Counted from the stretch's first letter, positions 18,584 through 28,471 are shown. The stretch is DNA of 64,000 nucleotides from Flagellimonas eckloniae (GCF_001413955.1 NZ_LCTZ01000002.1:806001-870000), one strand, 5' to 3'. Made by a program: numbers and translations. The notes: a model not told the origin generated them from the sequence alone.

Positions 18584-18662
18584 TGAAATAGGAAATTAGG
18601 AATGACACATTGTTTCAATATCATTAATCACAAATATAGGCTATTAACGATTTTGTCCTTAT

Positions 18663-19172
18663 TTATCCAAAAATCCCCTTAAAATGAGTTTCGGTCAACC
18701 CTTTTGATTTTAACCATTTAGCCAATTCTTTGCGTTCACCTACTTCAGCATGGTGCAATAGTGTAAAGCCATGGGGTCCAGGAGCATTGAGCAAATTTGA
18801 ATGATTCTGTACTAGTTTTTTAACAATCTCGCCATACCCTAAAAAAGCGTAGTTAAAAATATCCAGTCTAGCACCTTTACCTACTAGATAATCTGCTACA
18901 TCTCGTCTACCCATATGCGATGCACCTCCAATAGCGGTTTCAAAATCTCCCTTTTTGAATTGATTGGTACAGTTAAGCAATAAAGGGTGCTTCTCAAGAA
19001 TTTTTCGGGTATCTTCAAGACTTTTATGGGCAGCGAATACAAATGCTTGAATCAATTCCTTGTCAAAAACCTCTTCCTGGTTTGTATGCGAATTTGCCAT
19101 TAATAAAGTTGGAGCACCTATGGCCATGGTTCCAATAATAAAATTGTTTTTAAGAAATTTCTTTCTGTTCAT
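18663..19172 (-). CDS. Exported ankyrin-repeat protein
   Basis: This 169-residue protein has a Tat-like or Sec signal (NRKKFLKNNFIIGTMAIGAP) and about four ankyrin-like helical repeats in residues 40-165, for example GGASHMGRRDVADYLVGKGA and GFTLLHHAEVGERKELAKWL. Ankyrin repeats mediate protein binding. The ATG at 19172 is chosen because the upstream extension (to 19319) buries the signal peptide. It lies downstream of, and codirectional with, no close gene; the divergent neighbour is the DUF1080 lipoprotein gene. Confidence 0.78.
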   Translation of the reverse strand: MNRKKFLKNNFIIGTMAIGAPTLLMANSHTNQEEVFDKELIQAFVFAAHKSLEDTRKILEKHPLLLNCTNQFKKGDFETAIGGASHMGRRDVADYLVGKGARLDIFNYAFLGYGEIVKKLVQNHSNLLNAPGPHGFTLLHHAEVGERKELAKWLKSKGLTETHFKGIFG

Positions 19173-19377
19173 GATATGTGGATTTTTGATTGAGATACAA
19201 ATAACAGGGAATCTAATAATTTGTTCGTTTCTCGAATGAACATTTGTCCTGAAGTCGTAGTAAAACGACATAAAAGTTCCCATAAAAATTTGCTCTTGGC
19301 CAGATGTTTTGAATATCAAGTTTGGAAATGCATTATGGTTTTTTGGGTATCTTTAGACAGCTCATTAAGCTTTAACC

Positions 19378-20061
19378 ATGAAAAAGTGTATTTACCTAGT
19401 ATTAGTTATCATTCCAATAATTGCCTGTAATCCTGAACCCAAAAGCCTTCTTATAGGAAATACGCTTGATGGTTGGCATATTGATGTTCCGGAAATGGAT
19501 TCCGTACCTAGTGCAAAAAATCCATTTATCATGAAGAATGGTAACCTCATAAGTCTTGGTACGCCAAGAGGACACCTTATTTCAGATGCAGTCCATAAAA
19601 ATTATCGATTAACAGTGGAGTATCGATTTACAGCTGAGCCGGGCAATTGTGGGATATTGGTACATGCGTCCACACCTAGGGCACTTTACAAGATGTTTCC
19701 AAAATCTATTGAAGTGCAAATGAAGCATAAGAACGCTGGTGACTTTTGGGTGATTGTTGAAGATATTGAGGTAGACAATATGGAGGAACGCAGAGGTCCT
19801 AAGAATGAATGGGGAATTACTGAAGGCAAAAAGCGAAGAATCACCAATTTAACTGATGATTCGGAAAAAGAATTAGGTCAATGGAACTCAATGACCATAG
19901 AATGTCTAAATGATGAGATAAAAGTTTGGGTAAATGGAGACTTCGTAAATCATGGGCATAACGCCACAGCCACGATGGGGCAAATTGCGATTCAGGCTGA
20001 AGGCTCTGAAGTGGAGTTTCGAAAAATTGATTTGGAACCTATTTCAAAACTTACCAATTAA
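19378..20061 (+). CDS. DUF1080 (3-keto-disaccharide hydrolase-like) lipoprotein
   Basis: This 227-residue protein has a lipobox (IIPIIAC, Cys17) and a DUF1080 concanavalin-like domain, with the hallmarks LDGWHI, YRLTVEYRFTAEPGNCGILVH, SIEVQMKHKNAGDFWVI and GQIAIQAEGSEVEFRKIDL-type final strand. Some family members hydrolyse 3-keto-glucosides; activity here is not proven. A PQQ-type sugar dehydrogenase gene starts 23 bp downstream, so the two are likely cotranscribed and may act on the same sugar. A TTTG (19321) with TATCTTTA (19348-19355) is a possible promoter. Confidence 0.88.
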   Translation: MKKCIYLVLVIIPIIACNPEPKSLLIGNTLDGWHIDVPEMDSVPSAKNPFIMKNGNLISLGTPRGHLISDAVHKNYRLTVEYRFTAEPGNCGILVHASTPRALYKMFPKSIEVQMKHKNAGDFWVIVEDIEVDNMEERRGPKNEWGITEGKKRRITNLTDDSEKELGQWNSMTIECLNDEIKVWVNGDFVNHGHNATATMGQIAIQAEGSEVEFRKIDLEPISKLTN

Positions 20062-20084
20062 AACCCTTCGATCCTAATAAGACT

Positions 20085-21248
20085 ATGTTTGGAAAAATCA
20101 CTTGCATACTATTGTTGACTATGTTCCTCTTTTCTTGCAATGAGAAAAAAGAAGAAACAAAGAAAAAAAATGACGAAAATCTAATAGAGACAGATTTACC
20201 GTTAATGAACCTCAATTTACCAGAAGGCTTTAAGATAAGTGTTTTTGCAGAAGGTATTGATGGAGCACGATCCATGACAATGGGGGATAATGGAACTCTT
20301 TTTGTTGGTACACGTAATGAAAAACAGGTATATGCCCTTCAAGATCTGGATGGAGATTTTAGAGCGGATACTATTATCACTTTGGATACAGATCTGGAGT
20401 CACCAAATGGAGTTGCTTTTAAAGATGGCGCTTTATACGTTGCGGAGGTAAGTAGATTACTCAAGTACCAAAACATAGAGGAACAATTATCAAATCCACC
20501 AAAGCCAGAGGTTATTTATGATGATTATCCTACTGAGTTCCATCATGGATGGAAATATATCGCTTTTGGTCCAGATGGAAAATTATATGTTCCTGTGGGA
20601 GCTCCATGCAATATTTGCGATTCCACAACGGTAGATGAACGTTATGCGACCATAACTCGAATGGACCCTGATGGAAGCAACAGGGAAATTTATGCAAAAG
20701 GCATTCGCAATACTGTTGGATTTACATGGCACCCAGAAACCGAACAGATGTGGTTTACGGATAATGGTCGAGATATGATGGGTGATGATATTCCTCCCTG
20801 TGAGCTTAACCGTGTAGACCAGGCTGGGCAACATTACGGATACCCATATTGCCATGGTGGAACAGTTAAGGATACCGAGTTTGGTAATCAATTCCCTTGC
20901 GAAGACTTTGTCCCCCCGGTACAGCAACTTGGAGCTCATGTCGCACCTTTAGGAGTAAAATTTTATACAGGAAACATGTTTCCATCCTCCTATAAAAACC
21001 AGATATTTATAGCAGAACATGGCTCATGGAACCGATCAAGCAAGGTGGGATATAAAATCTCCTTGGTACGCCTTCAGGATAATGAAGCAATAAGTTATGA
21101 GACCTTTATAGATGGTTGGTTGGATGAGGAAAGTCAAGAAAGGTTTGGCAGACCTGTGGACATTTTGTTCTTGGAAGATGGTTCAATGTTGATTTCAGAT
21201 GATTTTGGTGATGCCATTTATAGGGTGAGTTATAGCGTTGACGGCTGA
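20085..21248 (+). CDS. PQQ-dependent sugar dehydrogenase-like lipoprotein
   Basis: This 387-residue protein is a lipoprotein (lipobox LFSC, Cys18) with a six-bladed propeller of the soluble glucose/sorbosone dehydrogenase group. Characteristic segments are EFHHGWKYIAFGPDGKLYV, FTWHPETEQMWFTDNGRD, a GQHYGYPYCHGG segment and IFIAEHGSWNRSSKVGY. Relatives oxidise sugars using pyrroloquinoline quinone in the periplasm; whether this one binds PQQ is not proven, and no PQQ biosynthesis gene is in the window. It forms an operon with the DUF1080 lipoprotein gene. Confidence 0.88.
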   Translation: MFGKITCILLLTMFLFSCNEKKEETKKKNDENLIETDLPLMNLNLPEGFKISVFAEGIDGARSMTMGDNGTLFVGTRNEKQVYALQDLDGDFRADTIITLDTDLESPNGVAFKDGALYVAEVSRLLKYQNIEEQLSNPPKPEVIYDDYPTEFHHGWKYIAFGPDGKLYVPVGAPCNICDSTTVDERYATITRMDPDGSNREIYAKGIRNTVGFTWHPETEQMWFTDNGRDMMGDDIPPCELNRVDQAGQHYGYPYCHGGTVKDTEFGNQFPCEDFVPPVQQLGAHVAPLGVKFYTGNMFPSSYKNQIFIAEHGSWNRSSKVGYKISLVRLQDNEAISYETFIDGWLDEESQERFGRPVDILFLEDGSMLISDDFGDAIYRVSYSVDG

Positions 21249-21286
21249 AAGATTAAGAGGTTTACTATTGTGCGTGGTAGAGTTGA

Positions 21287-22297
21287 CTATCTTTCATAAA
21301 AACCATTGACATAGTTGTCCGCTATTCTGCTATTAGGCGTCCTACAAGTATTTGGAAAATCAAAGAAATACATGCAATCTGGAAGTCCATTGGTCAGTGT
21401 TAATCTTACCCAACCGCTACTTTGTCCACTAAAATCACTGTATCCGTATCGAGCAGACAGTTCAGAGGGTCTTCCCTTACTGTCCCGTAAGCTAACATGA
21501 ACATCTGAGGTGCTGCCAATTATAAATTCATTGGACATCCATCTTCTGGATTGGTCTTTTATCAAATCTTCCATGAACAATCTAAAATCGTGATCACCAG
21601 TGGGGCCAACTCTGACTTGCGGATTTTCCGTTTCCAAAACCTGTTGGATGGATGGATTGTCCATAGCGAACAGTCTAAGGTTTTCGGCAAACTTTTGAAG
21701 CCCAAGACCATCACATTTGTTCATTAGGAATAGTGCAGCCATATCCTGTTCGGCTTTTCGTGAATTTTTCAATAGTTCTTTTAGGTCGTCCGAAGGATTA
21801 TCATGGGCAGTGGTATGAAAAATGCTTCGGAAGGATTCCCCAGACTTAAGTTTGTCCAGAGCTAATTTTGCTTCATACATTTTCGAATCAGCATGAAGTC
21901 CTGTCCCAACAGATGTCCATTCTGCACATAATCTGTGGGTTTCAATACCATATTCATTAGTGATAACCTCTTCAGAATCACATTTTGGTATTGCAATCTC
22001 AACCTTATCTGGAGGTAAAGAACCCTTACACCCCATTCCATAGGCATTGAGATAAGCATTGTATAAAATAACGAACTTTGTATTGTCCCTACCAAAGGGA
22101 ATATCTGAAAAGTTTCCCTTGTGTATGTTGCTAAGTACATTTTCAAAATACAATCCTTTTGTTGTAAAAATATTTTGTCCATGTGTTATATATGAAATTG
22201 ATGCCATAAGGAAAAACAGGATTATCCTTAAACCAGAAAATTTCTGAAAGACTTTTTTAGTTGTTATTTCTAAATGTGGACGTATAAATTTTCCCAA
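21287..22297 (-). CDS. Exported protein of unknown function
   Basis: This 336-residue protein has a long N-terminus with a hydrophobic signal at about residues 24-40 (FLMASISYITHGQ). The mature part is of mixed helix and strand and contains six or so spaced cysteines (in GMGCKG, IPKCDSE, HRLCAEW, NKCDGLG, PDCMYF and NTCRTP), compatible with disulfides. I recognise no family. It is monocistronic, convergent with the sugar dehydrogenase gene and divergent from the hydrolase gene at 22472. Confidence 0.65.
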   Translation of the reverse strand: MGKFIRPHLEITTKKVFQKFSGLRIILFFLMASISYITHGQNIFTTKGLYFENVLSNIHKGNFSDIPFGRDNTKFVILYNAYLNAYGMGCKGSLPPDKVEIAIPKCDSEEVITNEYGIETHRLCAEWTSVGTGLHADSKMYEAKLALDKLKSGESFRSIFHTTAHDNPSDDLKELLKNSRKAEQDMAALFLMNKCDGLGLQKFAENLRLFAMDNPSIQQVLETENPQVRVGPTGDHDFRLFMEDLIKDQSRRWMSNEFIIGSTSDVHVSLRDSKGRPSELSARYGYSDFSGQSSGWVRLTLTNGLPDCMYFFDFPNTCRTPNSRIADNYVNGFYER

Positions 22298-22471
22298 GGC
22301 ACTATAAATTGTTAAACTTACCCTATAAAGATAGTTAGATTGGCATACAACCCTAAAAATATCGGAGACTAATACACCCTTAAATCAAGAAAAGAAGCCT
22401 ATATTGTTTTTAAGACTTCCCATTACATGAATTCAAAAGTGAGGGAGTTCCAAAATTGATAATTATTTGAT

Positions 22472-23605
22472 TTGAAAACGCTAAAAAAATATCTGAAACG
22501 AATGTTGGTTGTCATACTTTCTCTAATAGGAATATTAATAATCGCCTATCTCCTTTTCGTAAACTTCTACCCAAGCTTTGGAGGTGATATATCTAAAGAA
22601 AGACAAAAAGAATATGAAAAGTCAAGAAACTATAAGGATGGTAAATTTGTAAATCAGAAAGACGTCCCAAAAGATTTAAGTTTTGGCGAAACGGTCAAAC
22701 TTGCCTATGCGTTTTTTACTACCAAAGTTCCCAACGGGCGGCCAAAGCAAAACCTAGAAGTTGAGAAGTTGGACTCTCTAGAAGTTGCCGATTATAAGGG
22801 CGGTTCTCGTCTCATATGGTATGGTCATTCAGCTTTCCTACTCCAGATGGATGAAAAGAATATCCTTATTGACCCTATGTTTGGAGAGGTAGCAGCGCCC
22901 CATCCGTTGTTGGGTGAAAATCGTTTCAACAGGGAAATGCCATTAGCCATTGAGCAACTCCCAAAAATAGATGCAGTGCTTATTTCACATGATCATTACG
23001 ACCATTTAGATTATAAATCCATTATCAAGTTAAAAGATAAGGTAGAAATCTTCTATGTTCCCTTGGGTGTTGGCGTTCACTTAGAAAAATGGGGCATTAA
23101 AAAGAAAAGCGTAGTTGAATTGGACTGGTGGCAAGAAGTTAACTATAAAGGTTTGCAGTTTGTATGTACGCCAGCGCAACATTTTTCTGGACGAAAATTT
23201 GGAGGTAATCAAACTACACTATGGAGTTCTTGGGTTATAATATCTGCAACTGATAGACTGTATTTCAGTGGAGACAGTGGCTATGGAAATCACTTTAAGG
23301 AGATTGGAAAGAAATACGGACCCTTTGATTTTGCTATGATGGAGTGCGGTCAATACAACACTAGGTGGCCAGATATTCATATGTTTCCCGAAGAAACTGC
23401 CCAGGCGGGTTTGGATGTAAGTGCCAAAATAGTAATGCCTATTCACTGGGGTGCTTTTAAATTAGCCTTACATTCTTGGACAGATCCTATTGAGAGGGTT
23501 ACCCAAAAAGCAGATGAATTGGGACTTCAGCTTGTTGCCCCACAGATAGGGGAGGTGATTAGCTTAAATAAACTAGACCAAAGAGTAACAGATAAATGGT
23601 GGTAA
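22472..23605 (+). CDS. Metallo-beta-lactamase-fold hydrolase (NAPE-PLD/UlaG-like), membrane-anchored
   Basis: This 377-residue protein has one N-terminal membrane helix (about 11-30) and an MBL domain. The metal motif is HDHYDHLD (His173, His175, Asp177, His178), with further ligands in the FSGDSGYG segment and in MPIHWGAF. The layout resembles the NAPE-PLD-like Lactamase_B_2 group, which acts on phospholipid derivatives or lactones; the substrate is unknown. The start is a TTG at 22472, giving a Lys-rich leader before the helix; an ATG at 22502 is the alternative. Confidence 0.88.
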   Translation: MKTLKKYLKRMLVVILSLIGILIIAYLLFVNFYPSFGGDISKERQKEYEKSRNYKDGKFVNQKDVPKDLSFGETVKLAYAFFTTKVPNGRPKQNLEVEKLDSLEVADYKGGSRLIWYGHSAFLLQMDEKNILIDPMFGEVAAPHPLLGENRFNREMPLAIEQLPKIDAVLISHDHYDHLDYKSIIKLKDKVEIFYVPLGVGVHLEKWGIKKKSVVELDWWQEVNYKGLQFVCTPAQHFSGRKFGGNQTTLWSSWVIISATDRLYFSGDSGYGNHFKEIGKKYGPFDFAMMECGQYNTRWPDIHMFPEETAQAGLDVSAKIVMPIHWGAFKLALHSWTDPIERVTQKADELGLQLVAPQIGEVISLNKLDQRVTDKWW

Positions 23606-23789
23606 TTAGGAAAATAACACCAATTAAATAAACATCTTACACTTTTTTCTCCAATCATCAATACGCTGTGGCTTTCAATTGAATAAAAAAATATTCAAGG
23701 CATCCAAAATTGCTATACCTCCGTATATAGGACATCACATTTGTGAGATGATACAATAACGGAACACTAATTTTAAATTCATTTTTCTT

Positions 23790-25718
23790 GTGAAATCAAC
23801 CTTACGGTCATGGCCTTTAATGGTACTGATTTTCTCGATGCTATGTTTTTCACCATCCATTAAAGGACAAGAGGAATTACATTACACTGGTCCTTTTCAG
23901 GTGGGTAATTATACCGGAGAGGTAGATTACACCTATCAAATCAACAACGGGGATACACTTCTTCAGGGCCCTTTCAACTTCCGGCGATCAAATTTGGGAG
24001 CGTTATTGAATCAAAAGGACAAAACATTTTCTTTTTCTGGGGATTTTATCGATGGATACCCTAATGGTCCATGGCAGTTTCTGTTTGGGGAATTTGAATC
24101 GGACAAAAAAACAGAAGTAGTAGGCTATCAGTACCGAGTCAATATCAATGGTATTCAAAAAGAGGCCAAGGGTAACATTTCGATGGGAAAACCAGATGGT
24201 CTATGGACCATTTCGGAAGCTCTAATAGCGGATTCCAAAATAAAGGAAACCTTGTTTCGGAGTACCATCAATTATGCTGATGGTGTACCACAACAAAGTT
24301 TTCGGATTGAATATGGGAAAAGTACCCTGGTAGGACGTTTTTTAAGAAATGGATTGGCCCATGACGATTGGACCATGTTTGGGGAAGGCTCAACAGAGAC
24401 CTGGACATTTGATGATGGGGTGTTGACTGATATTCAATTGGGAACAGAGGAGGAGCGGAAGTCCATTCCAATATATCAAGAATCTTTTGGTACGTTCAAA
24501 ATCATTAATCTTGACACCCGTTTTTCACAATTGTTAAAACTACAATTGAGCGAGAATGATGCACATTCCTTACAGGAAGGCATCACCATGGTTTTGGATG
24601 AAAATGCCTCACATTACAAAAAACTGGATGATATTCTTTCCCAATTGGGGCCATCAGAATTTATGCCCATGTTTAAGGTAAAGGTACCCTATGCACCTCT
24701 TGATTCAGTAGAGAACAAACAACTTGTAAAGATTAAAAATAGCTATGAGGATGCCCAAAGATTAGCCAAAGGGCTATTGGAGAACACGCAGTTGAATCTA
24801 TTAAAACGGTCAGATAATGAAGCACAGTTTTTATATGAGGTGGTGCAGCATTTGAATACCTTTTTTGTTGGTCCATTGAAAAAACTGGTATCCTACCAAC
24901 AACAGGATGTGTTGGATTATGCAACGCGTGAACAATTAATGAATCATTTATTTCCCGAAGGTGTTCCTTCCAAGCGGGTTTCAGTGTCTCAGGGTGTAGA
25001 AGAACTACAATTCTTTGAACTTGAGGATTCTGATAATTATGAGTTTGAAGCACCAGCGTATGAAAGTCTATCGCAAATAGCCCAATACGCCAACGAAAGT
25101 TTAAGGCATATAGCCGACCTGCTGTACAAAAAGGTTGAAAATGAGCAGCAACAGCAAGAGTTTGTAACCTTAGAGGCCCGGATGATTACCCAAATTAATC
25201 AATTGAACCAAGTGATTGATAGCACGGAAGCTTCAGGCAAAGTATTGCAGGCTATGGAAAGCATTAAAACACAAGCTGAGAACAACTTAAATTCCTACTC
25301 GACCTTAGCAAAAACTGAGGGAAAATTGGAAAATGCACAATTGCTTGTAGGCTGTTTGAACACCTTTCAAAATTTGGCGCAAAATATTGGGTCGCTTCCC
25401 CAAAAAGCGTTGGAAATCCAAGAACTATATAAGGATGCGGTTTGGAATCCCTTTATGGCCAATATAATGGATGAAGAAGTAAAAAAGCGCATTACCATTG
25501 CTTATCACAACGTATTGATACCCCATATTTTGAAACAGGTCAATAGCGATCTGGGTTGTGACAAGGCAATTGTGTTAAATCGCTTGTTGGTTAATCTACA
25601 TAATCGAATGCTTCAATTGCGAGATGAAGATACCGCAAAACTGGAACGCAAGCTGCGAAAGGAAAGGAATCCAAATACCGTCATGGAATTGTTCAACCTT
25701 CAACCCTTGGAAAAATAG
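23790..25718 (+). CDS. Exported MORN-like/helical protein of unknown function
   Basis: This 642-residue protein has a signal peptide (about 1-26, ending IKGQ) and an N-terminal beta region (about 30-240) with MORN-like hairpin repeats such as GDFIDGYPNGPWQFLFGE and GNISMGKPDGLWTISE. The remainder (about 250-640) is helical and rich in Gln, Glu and Lys. The start is a GTG at 23790. The stop TAG abuts the DUF2490 gene, and a MORN protein gene follows, so the three form a cluster. I do not know the function; the arrangement suggests an envelope-associated assembly. Confidence 0.75.
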   Translation: MKSTLRSWPLMVLIFSMLCFSPSIKGQEELHYTGPFQVGNYTGEVDYTYQINNGDTLLQGPFNFRRSNLGALLNQKDKTFSFSGDFIDGYPNGPWQFLFGEFESDKKTEVVGYQYRVNINGIQKEAKGNISMGKPDGLWTISEALIADSKIKETLFRSTINYADGVPQQSFRIEYGKSTLVGRFLRNGLAHDDWTMFGEGSTETWTFDDGVLTDIQLGTEEERKSIPIYQESFGTFKIINLDTRFSQLLKLQLSENDAHSLQEGITMVLDENASHYKKLDDILSQLGPSEFMPMFKVKVPYAPLDSVENKQLVKIKNSYEDAQRLAKGLLENTQLNLLKRSDNEAQFLYEVVQHLNTFFVGPLKKLVSYQQQDVLDYATREQLMNHLFPEGVPSKRVSVSQGVEELQFFELEDSDNYEFEAPAYESLSQIAQYANESLRHIADLLYKKVENEQQQQEFVTLEARMITQINQLNQVIDSTEASGKVLQAMESIKTQAENNLNSYSTLAKTEGKLENAQLLVGCLNTFQNLAQNIGSLPQKALEIQELYKDAVWNPFMANIMDEEVKKRITIAYHNVLIPHILKQVNSDLGCDKAIVLNRLLVNLHNRMLQLRDEDTAKLERKLRKERNPNTVMELFNLQPLEK

Positions 25719-25720
25719 TG

Positions 25721-26542
25721 ATGAAAAAAATCATAAAACATTCCATGTGGGTTGTGGTCCTATTTTTATTGATAGGGACGGTGCAAGCCCAAGAAGGAGA
25801 GGTGTTGCCCTCTGAATCCGAATACAAGGACCCAAAAACCAAGATTTGGTTTAATACCTATGGAAATATTCGAATTTCCAAACGGTTGTTTTGGGATGCG
25901 CAAACCCATTTTCGATTTGAAGAGAGTAAAAATACGCCATGGATTGGTCAAATAGGGCAGGTTTATAACCGTCATGCCATTGGATATATCTATTCCAAAA
26001 AAGTAAATTTCAGTTTGGGGGGCGTGCTCCGTGTCAACTTCAATACCGATGAGGCATCGGAAGACCGTTCCGTAGTACCTGAATTTCGGATTTGGCACCA
26101 ATATCAATTTGCCATGCCGCTCTATAATTTCATGATCTATCACAGACTGCGCATAGAGCACCGTTGGACGCAGGATTTTCCAGATGAAAGCGAATATATT
26201 TTTAGAAACCGATGGCGTTATATGTTCAGGGCCAAGATTCCGTTGAGCAATTACAAACTGGAGCCCAAGACGTTATATGTGTCTCCGGAAGCAGAGCTTA
26301 TCATGCAGAGTGGCAAGGCGGTGGTGGCCAGCCCCATGGAAGATTTGCGATTGACCGCTACTTTGGGCTACATTTTAACGCCCAGACTTACGGTTGCGGC
26401 AGGTATGATGTATTCACAGGGTCAGACCTTGGAAAATGGTGGTATTTACAAACAAAATTGGACGATGCGGTTCCATGTATATTTCTCACCGGACATTCGG
26501 AAGGTAAAAAATAAGCTGCCCGCCATCCATTTTGAGGATTAA
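25721..26542 (+). CDS. DUF2490 outer-membrane-like protein
   Basis: This 273-residue protein has a signal peptide (about 1-22, ending VQAQ) and alternating aromatic beta strands typical of DUF2490, for example IWFNTYGNIRISKRLFWDAQ, a YHRLRIEHRW strand and SPEAELIMQ. Family members are predicted outer-membrane or periplasmic barrels of unknown function. The ATG at 25721 follows a GTG at 25718 that overlaps the previous stop; either start is possible. It sits between the two MORN-type genes and is probably cotranscribed with both. Confidence 0.82.
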   Translation: MKKIIKHSMWVVVLFLLIGTVQAQEGEVLPSESEYKDPKTKIWFNTYGNIRISKRLFWDAQTHFRFEESKNTPWIGQIGQVYNRHAIGYIYSKKVNFSLGGVLRVNFNTDEASEDRSVVPEFRIWHQYQFAMPLYNFMIYHRLRIEHRWTQDFPDESEYIFRNRWRYMFRAKIPLSNYKLEPKTLYVSPEAELIMQSGKAVVASPMEDLRLTATLGYILTPRLTVAAGMMYSQGQTLENGGIYKQNWTMRFHVYFSPDIRKVKNKLPAIHFED

Positions 26543-26576
26543 CATCGTATATGTAGCGTAGTCATTCAAATCCATC

Positions 26577-27443
26577 ATGAAAAAACAACATTTCCATCAG
26601 TTCCTATATCTTGTTTTAGTATTGAGCATTGGTCTTACGGTCTTTTATCAATTCAAGGCAAAAGATTTGAAAAATCAACTGCTTACATTAGAGTCTAGGC
26701 AAACAGAACAGTTTGAAAACAGTAGGGTTGATCACAACGAACTCAATGAAATAGATGCCTTAATTATTGACGGTGATGATTATAGCGGAGCCTTACGGGC
26801 ATATCAAGAAAAATATCAGGAACATCTTACTGAAGAGGAGAGAGAATTGGAACTGCGAATTGCTTTGACACAAAAAATGATGGCCTTACGAGCGCAATCA
26901 AACCAAAATTTGGAAAATGAGGAACTACAACAGAAGGTGGATTCCCTAGTTGCGCTTCAAACATCAGCTCCAAAGGAAATCCAACAATATGATTCCCTGT
27001 ATTTTGCCATGGAAAAGGCCAAGGTACAGATCGCAATGATACAAAAACAACTTAAGCATAAAACCGCTGGCGAGTATCTTACTTTTACAAATGCCAAGGG
27101 AAGTCAAATGCACTATGTGGGTCAGGTTAAAAATGGCAAGGCGAATGGCTTTGGAGTAGCTATTTTGAGTACAGGAAGCAGATATGTTGGTGACTGGAAA
27201 GACAATCAACGGAACGGAGAGGGTTCCTTTTATTGGGCAGATGGAGAATACTACACAGGACACTATGTCAACGACAAGCGATCCGGAAAAGGTACCTATC
27301 ATTGGCCAAATGGGGAAAAATTTGTTGGGTTTTGGAAAGATGATGAACGCACTGGCGAAGGCGCTTTTTATGGCAAAAAAGGTGATTTAGTGGCCAGTGG
27401 GGTCTGGAACCATGATGAATTGGTCGTTACCAATAAGCCGTAG
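26577..27443 (+). CDS. Membrane-anchored MORN-repeat protein
   Basis: This 288-residue protein has one N-terminal membrane helix (about 10-26), a long coiled-coil region (about 27-160) rich in Gln, Glu and Leu, and four C-terminal MORN repeats (about 178-275), such as YVGDWKDNQRNGEGSFYW and YTGHYVNDKRSGKGTYHW. MORN repeats form a beta meander that can bind membranes or proteins. The gene starts 34 bp after the DUF2490 gene and closes the cluster. Its signal anchor would place the repeats outside the cytoplasm. Confidence 0.82.
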   Translation: MKKQHFHQFLYLVLVLSIGLTVFYQFKAKDLKNQLLTLESRQTEQFENSRVDHNELNEIDALIIDGDDYSGALRAYQEKYQEHLTEEERELELRIALTQKMMALRAQSNQNLENEELQQKVDSLVALQTSAPKEIQQYDSLYFAMEKAKVQIAMIQKQLKHKTAGEYLTFTNAKGSQMHYVGQVKNGKANGFGVAILSTGSRYVGDWKDNQRNGEGSFYWADGEYYTGHYVNDKRSGKGTYHWPNGEKFVGFWKDDERTGEGAFYGKKGDLVASGVWNHDELVVTNKP

Positions 27444-27670
27444 GTAACATAGCAAGCTGGAAAACCATATTTTGTTGCAAGCGTTTTTCTATCCTTATCC
27501 AAAAATTCTTACTGCCTTATATTTTTTGTTTTTTTATTTCCTATCTCAGCACACTTTACGTTTCCGAAAAGCAGTAGTACTGGTATTTCCTTTAAAAAAT
27601 AAGAGTCTACCGCAAGTTTTTTCGAAAATAGTTATCTAACCATATTGAGGTTTAAACTTTAAATGGAATG

Positions 27671-28471
27671 ATGAAACTAAAATTTATTTTTCTGGTTGTA
27701 TTAGCGAGTAATTTGATGTTTTCGCAAAAGGAAAGGACTAAGGATAAAGACGAAGACAAGCTATCTTATGAGGCCTTACTTGATGGTGATATGGTCGTTG
27801 TGAAACTCAGTTCTAATCATCGAGAAACAATGATGTCTATGTTACACCGTGGGTTTAGTGTCTATTTTGATGTAAAAGGAAAAAAGAAAAAAAACGTCGC
27901 TGTAAAATATCCAGCGGAAACAGCACGTCCAGATAGAGAGCAAAGACCAGAAGGACAGACAAGAGGGCAAAGACCAGAAAGACAGACTACAGAGCAAAAT
28001 GAAGAGGAAGAAGATAAAGGTCCGGATATGATGGAGGTCATAAACAAGCTCCCCAGGACAGCCGAATACACTTTTTATGATATGACACAGGATATTCACT
28101 TGGATATCAACGCGATGAACATCGCTATAACCTATTCGTTTATAGAGCGGGAACGTATCCTGAATTACGAGTTGCGAATTCCCAAAGATGCTATTCTAAA
28201 GGATAGTCAGGACCTGTCAAAATTGACTATTGGTATTGTTTCAACAAAGCTTGAGGAAAAGGAAGGAGGTCGTCCACAAATGTCCATGAATATGGGCGGG
28301 GGCGGTAGACAAGGTGGTGGTCCTGGTGGAGGCGGCGGCCGAGGAGGAGGTTCTGGAGGTGGAATGGGTGGACCCCCATCTGGCGGAAATGGCGGAGGCT
28401 CTCAACAACAGGGACAACGTCCACAACCAGAATCATTAAATATTTGGTTTAAGGCAAACCTGAATCCTTAG
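27671..28471 (+). CDS. Exported Gly-rich protein of unknown function
   Basis: This 266-residue protein starts with a signal peptide (about 1-18, ending MFSQ). Middle residues carry two low-complexity tracts: an Arg/Glu/Gln/Pro-rich region (about 80-120) and, near the C-terminus (about 205-250), a Gly-rich region with GGG repeats and few other residues. Between them lies a short helical-beta segment. I recognise no family. The frame has two adjacent start codons (27668 and 27671). It stands alone in spacers of about 225 and 170 bp. Confidence 0.65.
   Translation: MKLKFIFLVVLASNLMFSQKERTKDKDEDKLSYEALLDGDMVVVKLSSNHRETMMSMLHRGFSVYFDVKGKKKKNVAVKYPAETARPDREQRPEGQTRGQRPERQTTEQNEEEEDKGPDMMEVINKLPRTAEYTFYDMTQDIHLDINAMNIAITYSFIERERILNYELRIPKDAILKDSQDLSKLTIGIVSTKLEEKEGGRPQMSMNMGGGGRQGGGPGGGGGRGGGSGGGMGGPPSGGNGGGSQQQGQRPQPESLNIWFKANLNP

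Noticed and set aside
18663..19319. Start at 19319 for the ankyrin protein
   Set aside because: The first 49 residues are not a signal peptide, while ATG 19172 begins one.
27842..28436. Open frames on the minus strand across the Gly-rich gene
   Set aside because: They arise from biased codon use in the low-complexity gene and have no start context or homology.
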